From Mytilus galloprovincialis (Eukaryota; Mollusca; Bivalvia; Mytilida; Mytilidae), in the NCBI RefSeq assembly GCF_965363235.1, contig NC_134850.1, positions 35,995,102 through 36,059,101 of the forward strand: a stretch of DNA of 64,000 nucleotides, written 5' to 3'. The first letter of the stretch is position 1, and the number at the start of each line of letters is the position of its first letter. The position numbers and the translations under genes are program-made. This document shows, piece by piece, positions 48,281 through 63,835 of this stretch. Under the pieces are notes generated by a model. It saw only the letters and a list, made by a program, of their open reading frames with translations, had not been told where the DNA came from and made no database searches.

Positions 48281-48666
48281 GAGTGCATTTCGTTCTAACC
48301 AAAATTTTGTAAACGTTGTTTGGCGTTTGATGTTGTTTTCTAAACGCTACAAAAGTAGAAACAAATACATTGTTTAATCAGTGTTTACTGACCCTGTTTG
48401 AACTTCAATAATGCATGCACATTTTGTTGGTAAACAAACTTTTTTACAAACGTAGAAACAAATACATCGTTTAATCAGATTGAAGTTAGAAACAAATGTA
48501 GCGTTTGTTTTAACAAACGATGAATGACAAGCTGTAGACACATTTTTAGCAAGTGGATAGTTTGTCAAAGTTTATGTTACCTTCGCGAACGTATGTTATA
48601 AACAAATGATCAAAACATGTGCGCGCTTAGCCGCTTGTATCGTTTGTGTTAGACATTAATGCACTC
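48281..48666. mobile_element. 386-bp inverted-repeat element with GAGTGCATT ends
   Basis: The left end 'gagtgcatt' plus 'tctaac' four bases later is mirrored at the right end ('gttaga', then 'aatgcactc'). Inside, the blocks 'agaaacaaatacat' and 'cgtttaatcag' are repeated (about 48356 and 48462). No transposase is coded and no clear target-site duplication is visible. The class cannot be told. Confidence 0.55.
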
Positions 48667-48679
48667 ATAGTTTTGGAGT

Positions 48680-48860
48680 TCAGTGAGACGTCCATTTTCA
48701 CTGAAGCAGTAAACATGTGTGTAGGGGCGGCCAGCTTAACCCCGCCTAAAGTTGTGGGATTTTCTCGATGTGTTGAAGACCCAAATTGGTTGACTTTGGC
48801 TGTTTTCTGTTTCTCTGGTTGAGCTGTTGTCTCTTTGACACATTCTCCATTTCTATTTTT
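48680..48860 (+). repeat. Solo Penelope-type tail in the C1q copy 4 promoter
   Basis: 'tccattttcactgaagcagt', 'gtgtaggggcggccagctta', 'ttgagctgttgtctctttga' and 'cacattctccatttct', ending in a run of T at 48858-48876. It lies about 300 bases before the start codon as in copies 2 and 3. Confidence 0.65.
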
Positions 48861-49111
48861 TTTTTTTTTTTTTTTAATAATTTCATAAGATGAGAAAGCG
48901 AAATCACTAGCATACTGTCTAACAAAAAGTATTTAGAAATGATGTCAACAACCGACTTTTATTTACAATTTTGTGATGTATAATGTTAAACAACAAACAT
49001 CATTTCAGTTGTGTTTAGTTCAGGTTGCGGCACAATATAGTAACAATTCAATGTCATACAGATAAGCACATACTGATTACAAACTTTAAGAGATAAAGGA
49101 CTGTGTATTTC

Positions 49112-49118
49112 TATATAG
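49112..49118 (+). promoter_or_regulatory. TATA-like box of C1q copy 4
   Basis: TATATAG followed by the shared 'ctctatttgtcattgtttca' block, 39-45 bases before the start codon. Confidence 0.45.
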
Positions 49119-49156
49119 CTCTATTTGTCATTGTTTCAACTTTAAACTATTCAAAA

Positions 49157-50946
49157 ATGTTGCTAGCTACATGTGTCTTGTTGTTTGTCGTCTCATTAAG
49201 TCGGTCGACTGTTTGGTGTTTTAATATCAACGCTGAATTATTCAATTCTGCTTATGATATATCTGAGGCTATTTCCAAAATATTGGAGGACAATCAGCTC
49301 TTCAAATCGCAGTTGAAAGTCATGGCAGACGAAATGGAGCATTAAAAATCGAGAGTAAAAGTACTAGAAAGTGATCTTGCATCTACTAATCGTGAGCTTA
49401 TATCTACGAAGCAGAATGCAAAACATACCAATAATCGAGTAAAAGTGTTAGAACGCGAACTTCTGTTAACAAAGGAAATTTCTAAAACAAGTGCTGAAAT
49501 ACAAAAAATTGATTCAGTAAGTCATTCCCATTCTGGTAGAATACAAATCAGTGAGCAAAATAGAAGTGATAATGGATACGCAAAAGATTCGGTTTTCCAA
49601 GAATCCAATTTGCCTGACAATAGTGATACTTCCAAGGATATCAAGCGACTTTTAGGTATGTTCTGGTATTAAAATTCGTGTAATACATGTAGCCTCTTAT
49701 TTTTTAAAGGGAGAAAAATGTTTGGTATACACAGGAATATCTAGTTTGGTCACAGTTTACACTACATTACAAAAGCGTTGTTAGAATATGTATTATCCTT
49801 TTGCATATAATTGCAAATGAAAAATTACCATTTCCATTACTTTATCAAAACCTGTCCGCTAGGCTACTTTTGTGTTCGTAGATAGTAGATGTTTTTGTGT
49901 TCTGTTAAATTGTTCCTTTTAAAATTGTTAAACGATGATGACTGATGTACCCATATTTTGACTATTATATTTATTGTGTCTGTTTATTTAACGCATCAAT
50001 GTAAAAATATCGGAAATTGATGAGACTGTCATTAAAGTGAGAGGGTTAGCACTATAGAACCAGGTTTAATCCACCATTTTCTACATTTGAAAATGCCTGT
50101 ACCAAGTCAGGAATATGACAGTTTTTGTCCATTCGTTTTTGATGCGTTTTGTTATTTGATTTTGCCATGTGATTATGGACTTTCCCAATTGATCTTCCTC
50201 TAAGTTCAGTATTTTTGTGATTTTACTTTTTATTATATACCTTTTCAAGTTGTTGTTATTATTTGTGTTGTGTCACAAGTATTATTTTACTTATATGACA
50301 TCAAAGAATTAGTAATAAAAATTCAGTACAATCATTTTAGGAAGTATTATCTATAATGAAGTCTGGCACAGTGTTAATATCTTTTTAATCAAAGTGACAA
50401 TGAGTGTTTATTTTAATAAAAAGAATTTCCATACCACACAACACATGTGTTTACCTAACGGCTTGAATTTGTAATTTGCGTATGAAAATTTTTCCACAAC
50501 TGATACAGAATTATTCTTTTTCAGTTGGAGATAACTTTCCTCCAGTCGTTGCATTTTCCTCTACTATGGACAGCCACAAAGAAAACTTAGGGATTGGACA
50601 AACCGTTTTGTTTGAGCATGTTATAACTAATATTGGAAATGGCCTTGACCCAAACACCAGTATTTTTAAAGCTCCAATTACTGGTGTTTATCATTTTGAC
50701 GTCATCATAATGAGTCATTTTGGAGAAGACATGGAAACCGAAATAGTTAAGAACGGAAATGGGCTCGTCAGACTTTATTCCGGTAATGGTGACACATGGG
50801 GTGTAGGCATGCAGGCGATAGTAATCCAGATGAATGCAGGAGATGATGTTTGGGTTAGAGTTTATAACAATCCAGGCGTAAATGATGGAAACATTCGTGT
50901 TTTTGGTGGTTTTTGGTCCTCTTTCTCTGGCTTTTTGCTTCAATAA
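49157..50946 (+). pseudogene. C1q-domain gene copy 4, interrupted by one stop in the coiled coil
   Basis: Exon 1 is 49157-49655 (donor 'gtatgt', phase 1) and exon 2 is 50525-50946 (acceptor 'tttttcag'). The signal peptide (MLLATCVLLFVVSLSRS), coiled coil, hinge and C1q domain are all present and in frame, except for a TAA at 49343-49345 where copies 1, 2 and 3 have a Tyr codon (TAT/TAC position in 'cattataaatcg'). As written the product ends after 62 residues, without most of the coiled coil and without C1q. Splice sites, TATA block and AATAAA are preserved. This is a very recent pseudogene, a segregating null allele or a sequencing error; the sequence alone cannot decide. Downstream re-initiation would lack a signal peptide. 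Confidence 0.75.
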
Positions 50947-50947
50947 A
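50942..50947 (+). terminator. AATAAA overlapping the C1q copy 4 stop codon
   Basis: CAA TAA A as in the other copies; here the sequence downstream is T-rich rather than GT-rich. Confidence 0.5.
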
Positions 50948-51151
50948 TTAGTTCTTATACACAGCTTTATTTACTATTTGTTTAATATTTTTGCATATAA
51001 AATATAGAATTCTTAAATATGTTGGTTTCGAGCCTTACTGAAAAAGAAATTTAAACGTCGAAATGTTCATCTGTTGAAATAAAATTGATACCGTTATTGC
51101 TTTAAACGTATACTAGTATATTTATATAACTTGTTTTCTTCCATTGAAGGG

Positions 51152-51153
<2 letters not shown>

Positions 51154-51223
<70 letters not shown>
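51154..51223. repeat. (TC)n microsatellite
   Basis: An uninterrupted TC dinucleotide run of about 70 bases, 200 bases downstream of C1q copy 4. The Arg-Glu and Leu-Ser open frames across it are composition artefacts. Confidence 0.95.
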
Positions 51224-51228
<5 letters not shown>

Positions 51229-51814
51229 TATCACAGCCTTTGAAGTATATGCACCTGTGTGCATGCGCATTACCTGTGAACATTAATTTTTGGCGTAATG
51301 GTTGTCTTTCTGATACTGTTAAACATCTCACCTCTTATTTTATTGATTTTGAATTGACATTGTATCATAAGATCAAACTTCTTCGTTCATTGTTCACTTG
51401 TTTGTGTTAATGTGTATTTTGATTGAGTAAAGCCATTACAATTGAAATTTCATAGTGTGTCTTTTTATGTTGTGATGTTACACTAGATATTGTTTCAAAT
51501 AAGGATAAATGTACTATTAAAACGCTTGCATTTGTCCCAAGTCAGGAACCTAAAGTTCAGTGGTTGTCGTTCTTTGATTTGGATCATAATTGTTTCACGT
51601 TTATCGTATATATATATAAGTACGTCTCAGCCAGTGACAACTCTACAACAGATTTATCCATCGGATCACCAACAGTGATGGTGATACATGGCTGTGTACA
51701 TTATGTATATGCAACTCGTCTAAACATCAACCCAACAATGTTAGATCTGTAAATTTGCTTTCGCAAATTTTTTGTTCTTCCCTCGACGGGATTCGAACCC
51801 ATGCTACTGAGATA

Positions 51815-52027
<213 letters not shown>

Positions 52028-52194
52028 GTTTAAATATACTTTTTCACCTTTTTGGTCTTTTGGAAAATGTTGTTTGTGCTGTATTTAGACCCTTCTAAAA
52101 CGAAATTTGTTTAACATGCACACGTATAAAACTTGCAGTTTTTATCCAACGCAATCATAGGTTTGAACGTAGTTTTCAATTTAGACTTGTTTAT

Positions 52195-52410
52195 ATATAT
52201 ATATGTGTATAGATTAGACCGTTAGTTTTCCTGTTTGAATGGTTTTACACCAGTCATGTTTTAGGCCCTTTATAGCTTGCTGTTCAGAGTGAAACAAGGC
52301 TCCGTGTTGAAGACGGTACTTTGACCTATTATTGTTTACTTTTACAAAATGTGACTTGGATGGAGGGTTCACTTGTCTCATTGGCAAACATACATCATCT
52401 TCTTATAAAT
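52195..52410 (+). repeat. Family D dispersed repeat, 5'-truncated
   Basis: 'tagattagaccgttagtttt', 'tagcttgctgttcagagtga', 'actttgacctattattgttt' and 'gacttggatggagggtt' follow the order of 36640-36850. Confidence 0.7.
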
Positions 52411-54179
52411 ATTGTTTAAAGGGGAGACAACTTGCTTTCCTACAGTGCCATGACTACTTATAACTTATTAATCAAGTCTTTTCCGACATATTTCTATGTG
52501 TTCTTATGTTGTGTTGTTGCTTCACTTTCCCATGTTAGCTGAGGTTTAGTGTAGTGCACTCACAAACGTGTTTAACCCCGGCACATACTATAGGTGACTT
52601 TCTCGAGGAATTAGTTTGTTTTTGTGTTTTTGGAAAGTTTGCTATAGCTTGCTATAGCTACTTTCCATAGGCGTCGGCCTTAACTTCTGACGAGACAGAC
52701 TATCGCAATGTTCTGCTCCATGATAATGTAGTACTAGTGTTCGAATTCGGATTCTTGGATATTTTGAGTTGCTAATTTTTTGAAAAGATTACAGCTTGAA
52801 AAAAAAGGAATAAATGTTCACCGACAATTCAGATGAGTTAACATCATTTTGAAAATAAATATCACAAACACTACTTTGCGGATCGGCCATTGGCTGAAGA
52901 GAAAATCAAAAGAAATCTACGCGAGACAGCGTTTCATTCATGAATATTTCATGAATGAACATTTTCCCGCACTATTTTTTACTATGTACGATATTTACAA
53001 CTGTTTATTATTGAATAAGTAAAAGCCCGAGTGTATCGAAAGATTCCGGTATGCGAGAACAAGTAGATATTTGACCAAGTTGTCAGATAATTGACAAGTG
53101 ATAATGGTTTGATTTATTTTAACAATACACAGGTGATAGAATATAAAATAATCGATAACTATATGGCTTGTGTCTCACGCCAAGGACGAGTAAAGGTAAA
53201 TACCGGCTTTAATAGAAAAGTGCATTGTTTTTGTCAAACTGACATTGATCTGAAAATTTGATGCCAAAAATCATTTGAAAACTTTATTGCGTTATTTAAA
53301 TATCTAACTGTTTCACATTCTAATGTGGATATAAGGACCTTCACTCGTTCAGCATGCTCAAGTGGATCAAACTGACAACAGAAAAACATTGTCTTAATGA
53401 CAATTATCATAGCATCAGGTATAATTTAAAAACAACCGAGTCATCATCTACTTCTTATAATATTATAGTTCAGTGTATCAAGACCGAGGTCAAGCTAAAG
53501 ACAAGTGCTGTAGAAATTATTAAATGATCTAATGACATTTGTCCATGTACTAGCACAATGACTTTCTTAGTGCTTAACAATGCAGTGGCGGATCCAGAAC
53601 TTTTTATCCTCACACTTTATTCCTGGGGCAGTATGATTCTTTAAGATTGACCTATAATTAACAATGTGTCGTCCTAACACAGAGGCAATGATTACTAGTA
53701 TATCAAATAAATGGCTTAACACAAAAATCTCAAATGTCATTGCTTCAATGGTAATTACACAGCAGCAACTAAAATGTGTTACAGGGTTATAAGCACCTCA
53801 GATCAACATTGTATGAATCTAGTGTATATAAACGTTTTATTCCTGAGGTCATACTACTATTTTTATGCCCCCACTATATTGAGTTTTATCCTTGTTTTTT
53901 TTCTGTAAGTATGTACGTCCCTTACTTGTACATATGGCCATGCATCCCAAAATTGATTTCTGTTCTCTTACTTTAGTTTGCATGAACCAAATTTTATGAA
54001 ACTTATACGCAATTCTTATATTAAACACAAAACACAAGTCAAGTTTGAATTTTGTTGGCGTCACTTTTACCATTCTAGATGTAAAGGGGTGAAATTTTCA
54101 GTATACCCTATCAAGTATATTTGGTTTAGTTTGAAAAATCAAAACTGTGATTAAATACATATTTGAAATAATACACGTC

Positions 54180-54635
54180 TATAGGTTGCATTTCTGTAAA
54201 TATTGACAATGCAATTTCCCATAGGAACTCCTTTTACGGCTTAAACTGTACCACTTTTACTATGAAGTTTTGAAAAAAATCTTATCCTAGAATTGAAAGT
54301 TCATATGTACCACAATTTTTTTCAAAGGTCAAAATATAGGGCTGTGCGGCATATTTTCAACGTTTATATGCCCTGAACTTCTCAGAGTTTAAACTTACAC
54401 TAATTTTCTTAACTACCCCTACCTCGAATGAAAGGTTACCACAGATTTCAATGTAAACAATATGCACGTGTTTATTTACTGGTAACATTCCCAAGTTCTG
54501 TCTCTGCGATATGGAACACAGAGAGCATAACTGGGAACCAGTATGTAAACAAAATCAATTTTCTATGAATATTCAATTACTCCCCAAAAGAGGCGTGTTT
54601 TGAGAAACAGCTGTATTTACAAAGTGCAACCTATA
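54180..54635. mobile_element. 456-bp inverted-repeat element with TATAGGTTGCA ends
   Basis: 'tataggttgca' at 54180 is mirrored by 'tgcaacctata' ending at 54635, and the similarity continues inward ('ctgtaaata' against 'gtatttaca'). The outermost TA on each side could be the target duplication. No coding frame inside. Confidence 0.55.
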
Positions 54636-55699
54636 ACCTATTTGAAATAATGCACATATACAGTTGCAAACTTTCCAGAGGTGCTATCCAGCACTTTGAT
54701 TTTTATATCCAGTGGCAAATAGTTCATAAAAGTTCGGTACAATCAGTGGAATTTAATAGATCTCGAACGATGATTATCAACGTTCGATTGATGTCATTGA
54801 CTATTGCGGTATTTTTATTTAAATATAAAAGTTAGATACTTGTTTCAAAGTACACATAATGTGTTTCTAGAATAATGACCCAAGGTTGCAAAGACATTTG
54901 CATAAAGCATTTCTGAGCATCAAAAAGCATAATGTGACAATCACGTCTTGGTTTGGCAAGTTACAACCTTAGTTGGCAGTTGTTTATACATATGCATCAG
55001 CTTTTATATTGAGGAGAAGGATTAATCGATTTACAAATGTATCCTTGACTTATTTGTAGCACTAAGCCCTATATTCTTAAATCTGACTAATCAATATAAG
55101 ACAAACAGCTGTATAATTTGGGACAATTTCAATGATAACAGGGAACAGTGGGCATATCACAGATCAATGTCATTTGGTTACGGTAAATTCAAATCAAAAG
55201 AAGATACGAGTTTACAATTCTTTGTTGTAGTTGTGACTCATTTTAACTTCTGCAAGACAAGTATAACAGCATGTACTGTATGCATTTTTTTATCCAGTTT
55301 TCTTTTTTTCTACTTTGTGTGAAATTTCTATTAATATGTTGATTAATGGTTTGCTCTATCCAAAGAAAATATTATAAATATGCTGGACAACAAATTGGTC
55401 AAGTTCGGTAGATTGAAATTTCAATAAGCAATTGTTATAATACCTTATCGCTACTTTGACAACTGCGGAACTTGACCTTAGAATTTGAGACACTCAGACA
55501 GAATTAAAGAAATACATATCGCAAATTTCGGTAGAATTACGATTAGATATATAAAAAAAAAATGTCCTGTCAATGCAAACAATAAGGGCTACCCCTTTTG
55601 TCTTCAAATTGACAAATAAAGACGATCTAAAACTATGATTTCAGTTTGTCATTTTTCAAAATTTCATTTCTCTGTGATGAATACACTCATCATATATAT

Positions 55700-55830
55700 T
55701 TGGATTGAAATTTTGTACCCAAAACACGGATTTCGTCTGTAAAAAACTCACCAGTGAAGCGCTAAAGGTAAAAAGGCCAAATATACGCAACTAGAGAGCG
55801 TTAAGGACCCAAAAATTCCAAAAAAGTTTG
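55700..55830 (+). repeat. Dispersed SINE-like repeat, family A
   Basis: 'ggattgaaattttgtaccca', 'cggatttcgtctgtaaaaaa', 'tcaccagtgaagcgctaaag' and 'gcgttaaggacccaaaaatt' follow the order of the copy at 845-1020. Confidence 0.6.
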
Positions 55831-56204
55831 GTCAACACTAGTGAATTCATCCTTACAAGTAATAGACTCTTAATCAGAATGAGAGAAATATATCTCGTCA
55901 TGTTCCATGGAATGACGTTTAGATATATGGACAATTTACAGTCAATCAATATTCTACATTTTCATATATCGTAGATGACTTGATACTATGGACTTCCTTC
56001 TTTTAACTTGGATTTTTCTTAAACTTTACACCGATGGACGAATTCAAACTGGAATCTCTATGTATCATTGCAGTTTATCCTTTGTGAACATTCCAATACT
56101 CAGGGTTAACATCCCCTCAGTTTCATCGAATGATTTTTCCCTATCTGTATTGAAACGTTGTCACATAATACGGAACGGACTTTATCATCAGGTATATGAA
56201 ATTT

Positions 56205-56480
56205 AAAATAAATTAAAGGCAACAGTAGTATTCCGGTGTTCATAAGTCATAAATCGATTGCGAGAAAATAAATCCAGGTTACAAACTAAAACAGAGGGAA
56301 ACACATCAATTATAAGAGGAAAACAAGGGAACAACAGGAACACGTAATATTCCTGACTTGGGACAGGACATATTAAGAAAAAATAGTGGGTTAGACATGG
56401 TTTAATGGCTAGTCAAACCTCCCTATTTATGACAATGTTATAAAGATATCGCTAAAATGGCAACACAACGCAATAGAAAT
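56205..56480 (+). repeat. Family E dispersed repeat, longest copy
   Basis: 'aaaggcaacagtagtattcc', 'cataaatcgattgcgagaaa', 'cacatcaattataagaggaa', then 'attcctgacttgggacagga', 'gtggttaga'-type sequence and 'ctagtcaaacctccc'. The second half is also shared in part with family C, so the two families have a common module. Confidence 0.65.
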
Positions 56481-57579
56481 ACTAAATAAACACACACAAA
56501 AACATTCATCACAGAGAAACACACAAACAAATCATATAATAGTCGACACAACATGCAAACCGCATAACAACAACAAATATAGTTCACCGACAGACACCAC
56601 AGGATATCACAAACAGTGACTTGCTTACGTGACTAACATGCAATCTCGAACTTTATACAATTTTTTTCACAATACTTGTCCAAACAATTGTCATGACAAT
56701 GATGTTACGGAGTGGCAATTTTATAATGATTTGGACTACAAACGATAAGATATAACAGGTTATCCAACCGAACCATAACAGCTACATCAAAAATAAAACA
56801 TGAATGTTGGATGCATAAAATACCGAGATACATCGTATAGCAATGCTAAATCACACTCCATATAGCAGTAATATTCGGGAATATGGCAAAGTTGCTGTTA
56901 AAAGGCAATTTTATAATTAGTTGTACAACACAATAAGACGTTTGTAACACATTCAAGTTATTCAACCGAAACCATATCAGAAACATAAAAAAAATGTGCA
57001 AAACCATCCCACCAGTGTCATGTCTTCGAAGCTTTTTTTAATATGACAAGGCGCTGTGAGTTACTTATAATTGCTTAATCATTGCAATAACAAACATAAT
57101 CTTGTGAAATATATCCTTTTTTAAGTTGTTTGCTGGTTGATGAAAATCTACTTCATTACAGCAAATATAATTTACAAATAAATCATTGTCACGAAGATTG
57201 CAAAAAATATTAAAAATAACAGAGGGAATTGATAACCTGGATTAAGGACAAGCACCGTGAAGTAATTAAAGCAATTCCGGATTTTTCAGATTCCAATAAC
57301 TGGTAAATGATTGATATAAAGCCTTTCCTTAGAATCTTTTCCTTTGTGATGGATTAGTTATTGTATATTATGACATTTCGGTCACGACAAAGCTTAACAA
57401 CGTCATAGAAAAAATAATAACAAATAATACAAGATATTGCTTACAAAATGAATGGTATATATGTGAAACTTGATGTCACATTTATGAGATAATCATAATT
57501 ATTATTATAAACCAACTGTTTACAAAACTTTCAATTTCTGAAATACTCAGGCTTTTCTACCTCAGACATAGATTGCCTT

Positions 57580-57735
57580 AGCTGTATTTGGCAAAACTTT
57601 TAGGATTTTTTTTGTCCGTAATGCTCTTCAACTTCGTTCCGTATTTGGCCTTTTAAACTTTTTTTTATACGAGTCTTTTATAGACGAAAAGCGCGGCTGA
57701 CGCAAATACAAAATTTCAATCCTGGTATCTATGAT
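57580..57735 (-). repeat. Dispersed SINE-like repeat, family A, reversed
   Basis: 'ttgccttagctgtatttggc', 'taatgctcttcaacttcgtt', 'gtatttggcctttt' and 'aatcctggtatctatgatga' are the reverse complement of the family A order. Confidence 0.65.
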
Positions 57736-58254
57736 GAGTTTATTTACATAAAATAACATAACATTACAACTTTTATGTTTTCAATTTGTTTGTTTAGCAA
57801 GTAAATCTTATATCTATAGACTAAGTTCTACCGTTGACGTCTGGAAATTATACACGAACAAGCTGTATTACATGACGAAAAACGTACATAACAATGCAAT
57901 TCAGTTGCGGTAGTTAATTAAAGTGAATGAATCTAAGAAGAGTTTATTTTGGCCTCCTTATTAAGAACTTTGACGGTAATGAAGCCTTGAAACGTTAATT
58001 TTACGTTTATTAATTTCTTGTTTTCCAGCTGTCGTGGCAACTTTTCATTTCAAACTGTCACATAACGGTTAGCAATTACATAACTTCTGACTGTTCACTA
58101 GTTATTTGAATTTACAAGACATTTAAGCATTCTGAGGTATAATAAAGCCGGTCCCTGACCAGAAACTACTGGATTTTAACATTAGTCAGTACAGAAGTTG
58201 TCGTCAGTGGTAATGGAACAGTAAGTACAGATGCTTCCTGCAGAATAAGAGACA

Positions 58255-58340
58255 TCGTTGGCTGTGTGGTGTAATAGTCAAACTTCTGAATCAATAACCT
58301 CTCGACATGGAGGTTGAGAGTTCGAATCCGGCTTGTTGAA
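58255..58340 (+). repeat. tRNA-like sequence, decayed
   Basis: 'ctgtgtggtgtaatagtcaa' resembles a D-arm and 'gagagttcgaatcc' a T-arm, with a hairpin 'aacctc'/'gaggtt' between them in the position of a long variable arm. The T-stem does not pair and no proper anticodon arm can be folded, so this is a tRNA pseudogene or a SINE head rather than a tRNA gene. Confidence 0.4.
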
Positions 58341-60202
58341 TGTGTGTTCTACTCAAATCCAAATTGACGTCATCAATAAAAGATGGCCGCCACGAAATAG
58401 CGAAATACTGCTTAAAGTGCCGTTTGTTGTTTTCTTTATTGTGTTGTGATGATTGTTGTTTGTCCGTTTGTGTATTTCCTTTGGTCACGATGGTGTCTGT
58501 CTTTTATGTTTTTGACTGCCTTATTTTTGCGATTTCTTCTAAAGATTATTATGAAATACCATAGTAAAGTTAAAAGTTAAATGAGAGAAAGAAGGACAAC
58601 TTTATACATCTTCTTTGACCTGGTTATTAAATTATATTTTTACAAGAATCTTCAAAATAATGATTGGATATCATATATCATTTAGCGATTTAATTCAAGT
58701 GTGAAAGGAACAAGAAATAGGGATTGGATTATTGCCACAAGAGGGCTATTTTGAAAAGGTTTCATTCTGTATTAAAGTTATCGCAGCCCCAACTTCATAC
58801 TATGTGAGATTGAATAAAAAAAATCTTTCGAAATAATGTTCCGAAGTGCAAATCATAACTGCAAAAAGATAGCTCAACATCTGAATATTACAGGTTTTGG
58901 CAACTTTTGAGTTTTATATGTCAACAAAACCAGCTTTCTTAATAAAACAGAAATAAATGATGGATATGAGCTGTGTATTTATCTGTCAGTGGCTTATGAA
59001 ATCATTTTTTTAAAGATTTAATCAATGCAAAAAAGTCATGAAAAATATGCAATAGTGTCTTTAACACCAAAACCTAGAACTGTATTTAAAGTTAATTTAA
59101 TAGATACATGCGAAATGATTAAAAAAAAAAAGCCAACATGGAATTCAATAAAACTTTTAATATACACATTCTGTTAAAGTCTTTTCTGTATTTTTTTTAC
59201 AGCCCATATAAGTAAATCAAACACAGGAAAGTGACCATTGCTCTTGCATGGAAATAATGATGCGTATAGCTCAGACACGAATTTCTTTTTTTTTATATCT
59301 TGACAGCAGACATACAAAATATTGGACATCTTACAGCCTTCAACAATGAGCACAAGTAAAACAAGTTAAGATACATAACCTCTAAGTTTCTACTTGTTGT
59401 TTTATCGCCTCAAACGTGTATCTTCAAACACAATGTTTAATAGAAAAAAAGTAAATGCTACAACTATATTTTTTCACTTGAATGTAAAAAAAGTACCTTA
59501 CATTTAGAATTCAACAAGTACAAAAATTGTGATAAAAATGACAAAACCTAATAAAATATTCTGACAGCAATATGAAAGGAAAATTAAACTAATGAATTTT
59601 AAATCGTCTTTATCGAATTTTTACACTATAATATTCCTCAGTGTTGTGTACAGTAATAATGACGAATTGTTATGTATGTATACCGCCATCTTGGATTGTA
59701 CAATCACAGTGCAAGATCGGTCTAGTTATTTTCCAAAATATGCAAATTTGAGGACAGATTTGCAATTTAATAGTAAGACTGCTTATTGTTATAAAGAAAA
59801 CTTGGTGATTTATTGTTATATCCAAAATATTTAAACAAATACCTTTTTTTTTTGTTTTAAGAATCATTTTTTTCATATGAGACATTTAAGGGAAGATAAC
59901 TCTTTTAGTAAAAAAAAATATATTGGACAAATAGGGATTTTTTTTCATTTTTACTTGAAACAAGAAAACAAGTTCAGTGACACCATTTTTTCTTTCTATT
60001 TTCTTAAAACATACAATAAAACCTATCTACTCACAATTTATTTCAAAATTCTATCACATAGAAAAAATATTATGCACACAAATGTGTATTTTCATGAACA
60101 ATCTAACCAAATTTAGACAATTTTCAACGACTCATAGCTTTAAAAATAGCACGGTGACCCATACTTTTTATAATATTTTTGAAAAAAAAACATACTAAAA
60201 TC

Positions 60203-60208
60203 TTTATT
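60203..60208 (-). terminator. Possible polyadenylation signal of TMEM26-like gene
   Basis: 'tttatt' on the plus strand reads AATAAA on the gene strand, about 140 bases after the stop codon. The region is AT-rich, so chance occurrence is possible. Confidence 0.35.
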
Positions 60209-60345
60209 TTGACAAATTATAAGAAAATTCTGTCTCAAAAAGTCTATTCTTTTGATCTACCTTAAACTGGTAAAAAGAGCGTTAAACTATAATACCAATG
60301 AAGAACTACACATATACATAATATGATAGCTAAAAAGTTGTATCG

Positions 60346-63809
<3,464 letters not shown>

Positions 63810-63835
63810 GTTTAAGACATCATTCAGCTGCTAAT
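63810..63835 (-). other. 5' UTR part of the first visible TMEM26 exon
   Basis: On the minus strand 'tttctttcag' lies just before 'attagcagctgaatgatg', 26 bases upstream of the start codon. This is a good acceptor, so transcription probably starts further right, outside the window. Confidence 0.5.

Larger units (their letters stand above)
45185..49111. other. Spacer between C1q copies 3 and 4
   Basis: No intact gene. It holds a back-to-back pair of family C copies (45340-45735), a reversed family E copy (46490-46640), the copy 3 3' flank (46650-46800), a gene-less C1q unit remnant, a truncated TTAA element, a small inverted-repeat element and a Penelope-type tail. The stretch 45880-46340 shows nothing recognisable. 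Confidence 0.6.

Noticed and set aside
51122-51410. Open frames with Arg-Glu or Leu-Ser runs on both strands
   Set aside because: They come from the (TC)n microsatellite.
58150-58225. Possible untranslated exon with donor-like 'acagtaagt'
   Set aside because: No acceptor, promoter or downstream partner exon could be found.
58255-58340. Functional tRNA gene
   Set aside because: The T-stem does not pair and no normal anticodon arm forms; kept only as a decayed tRNA-like sequence.
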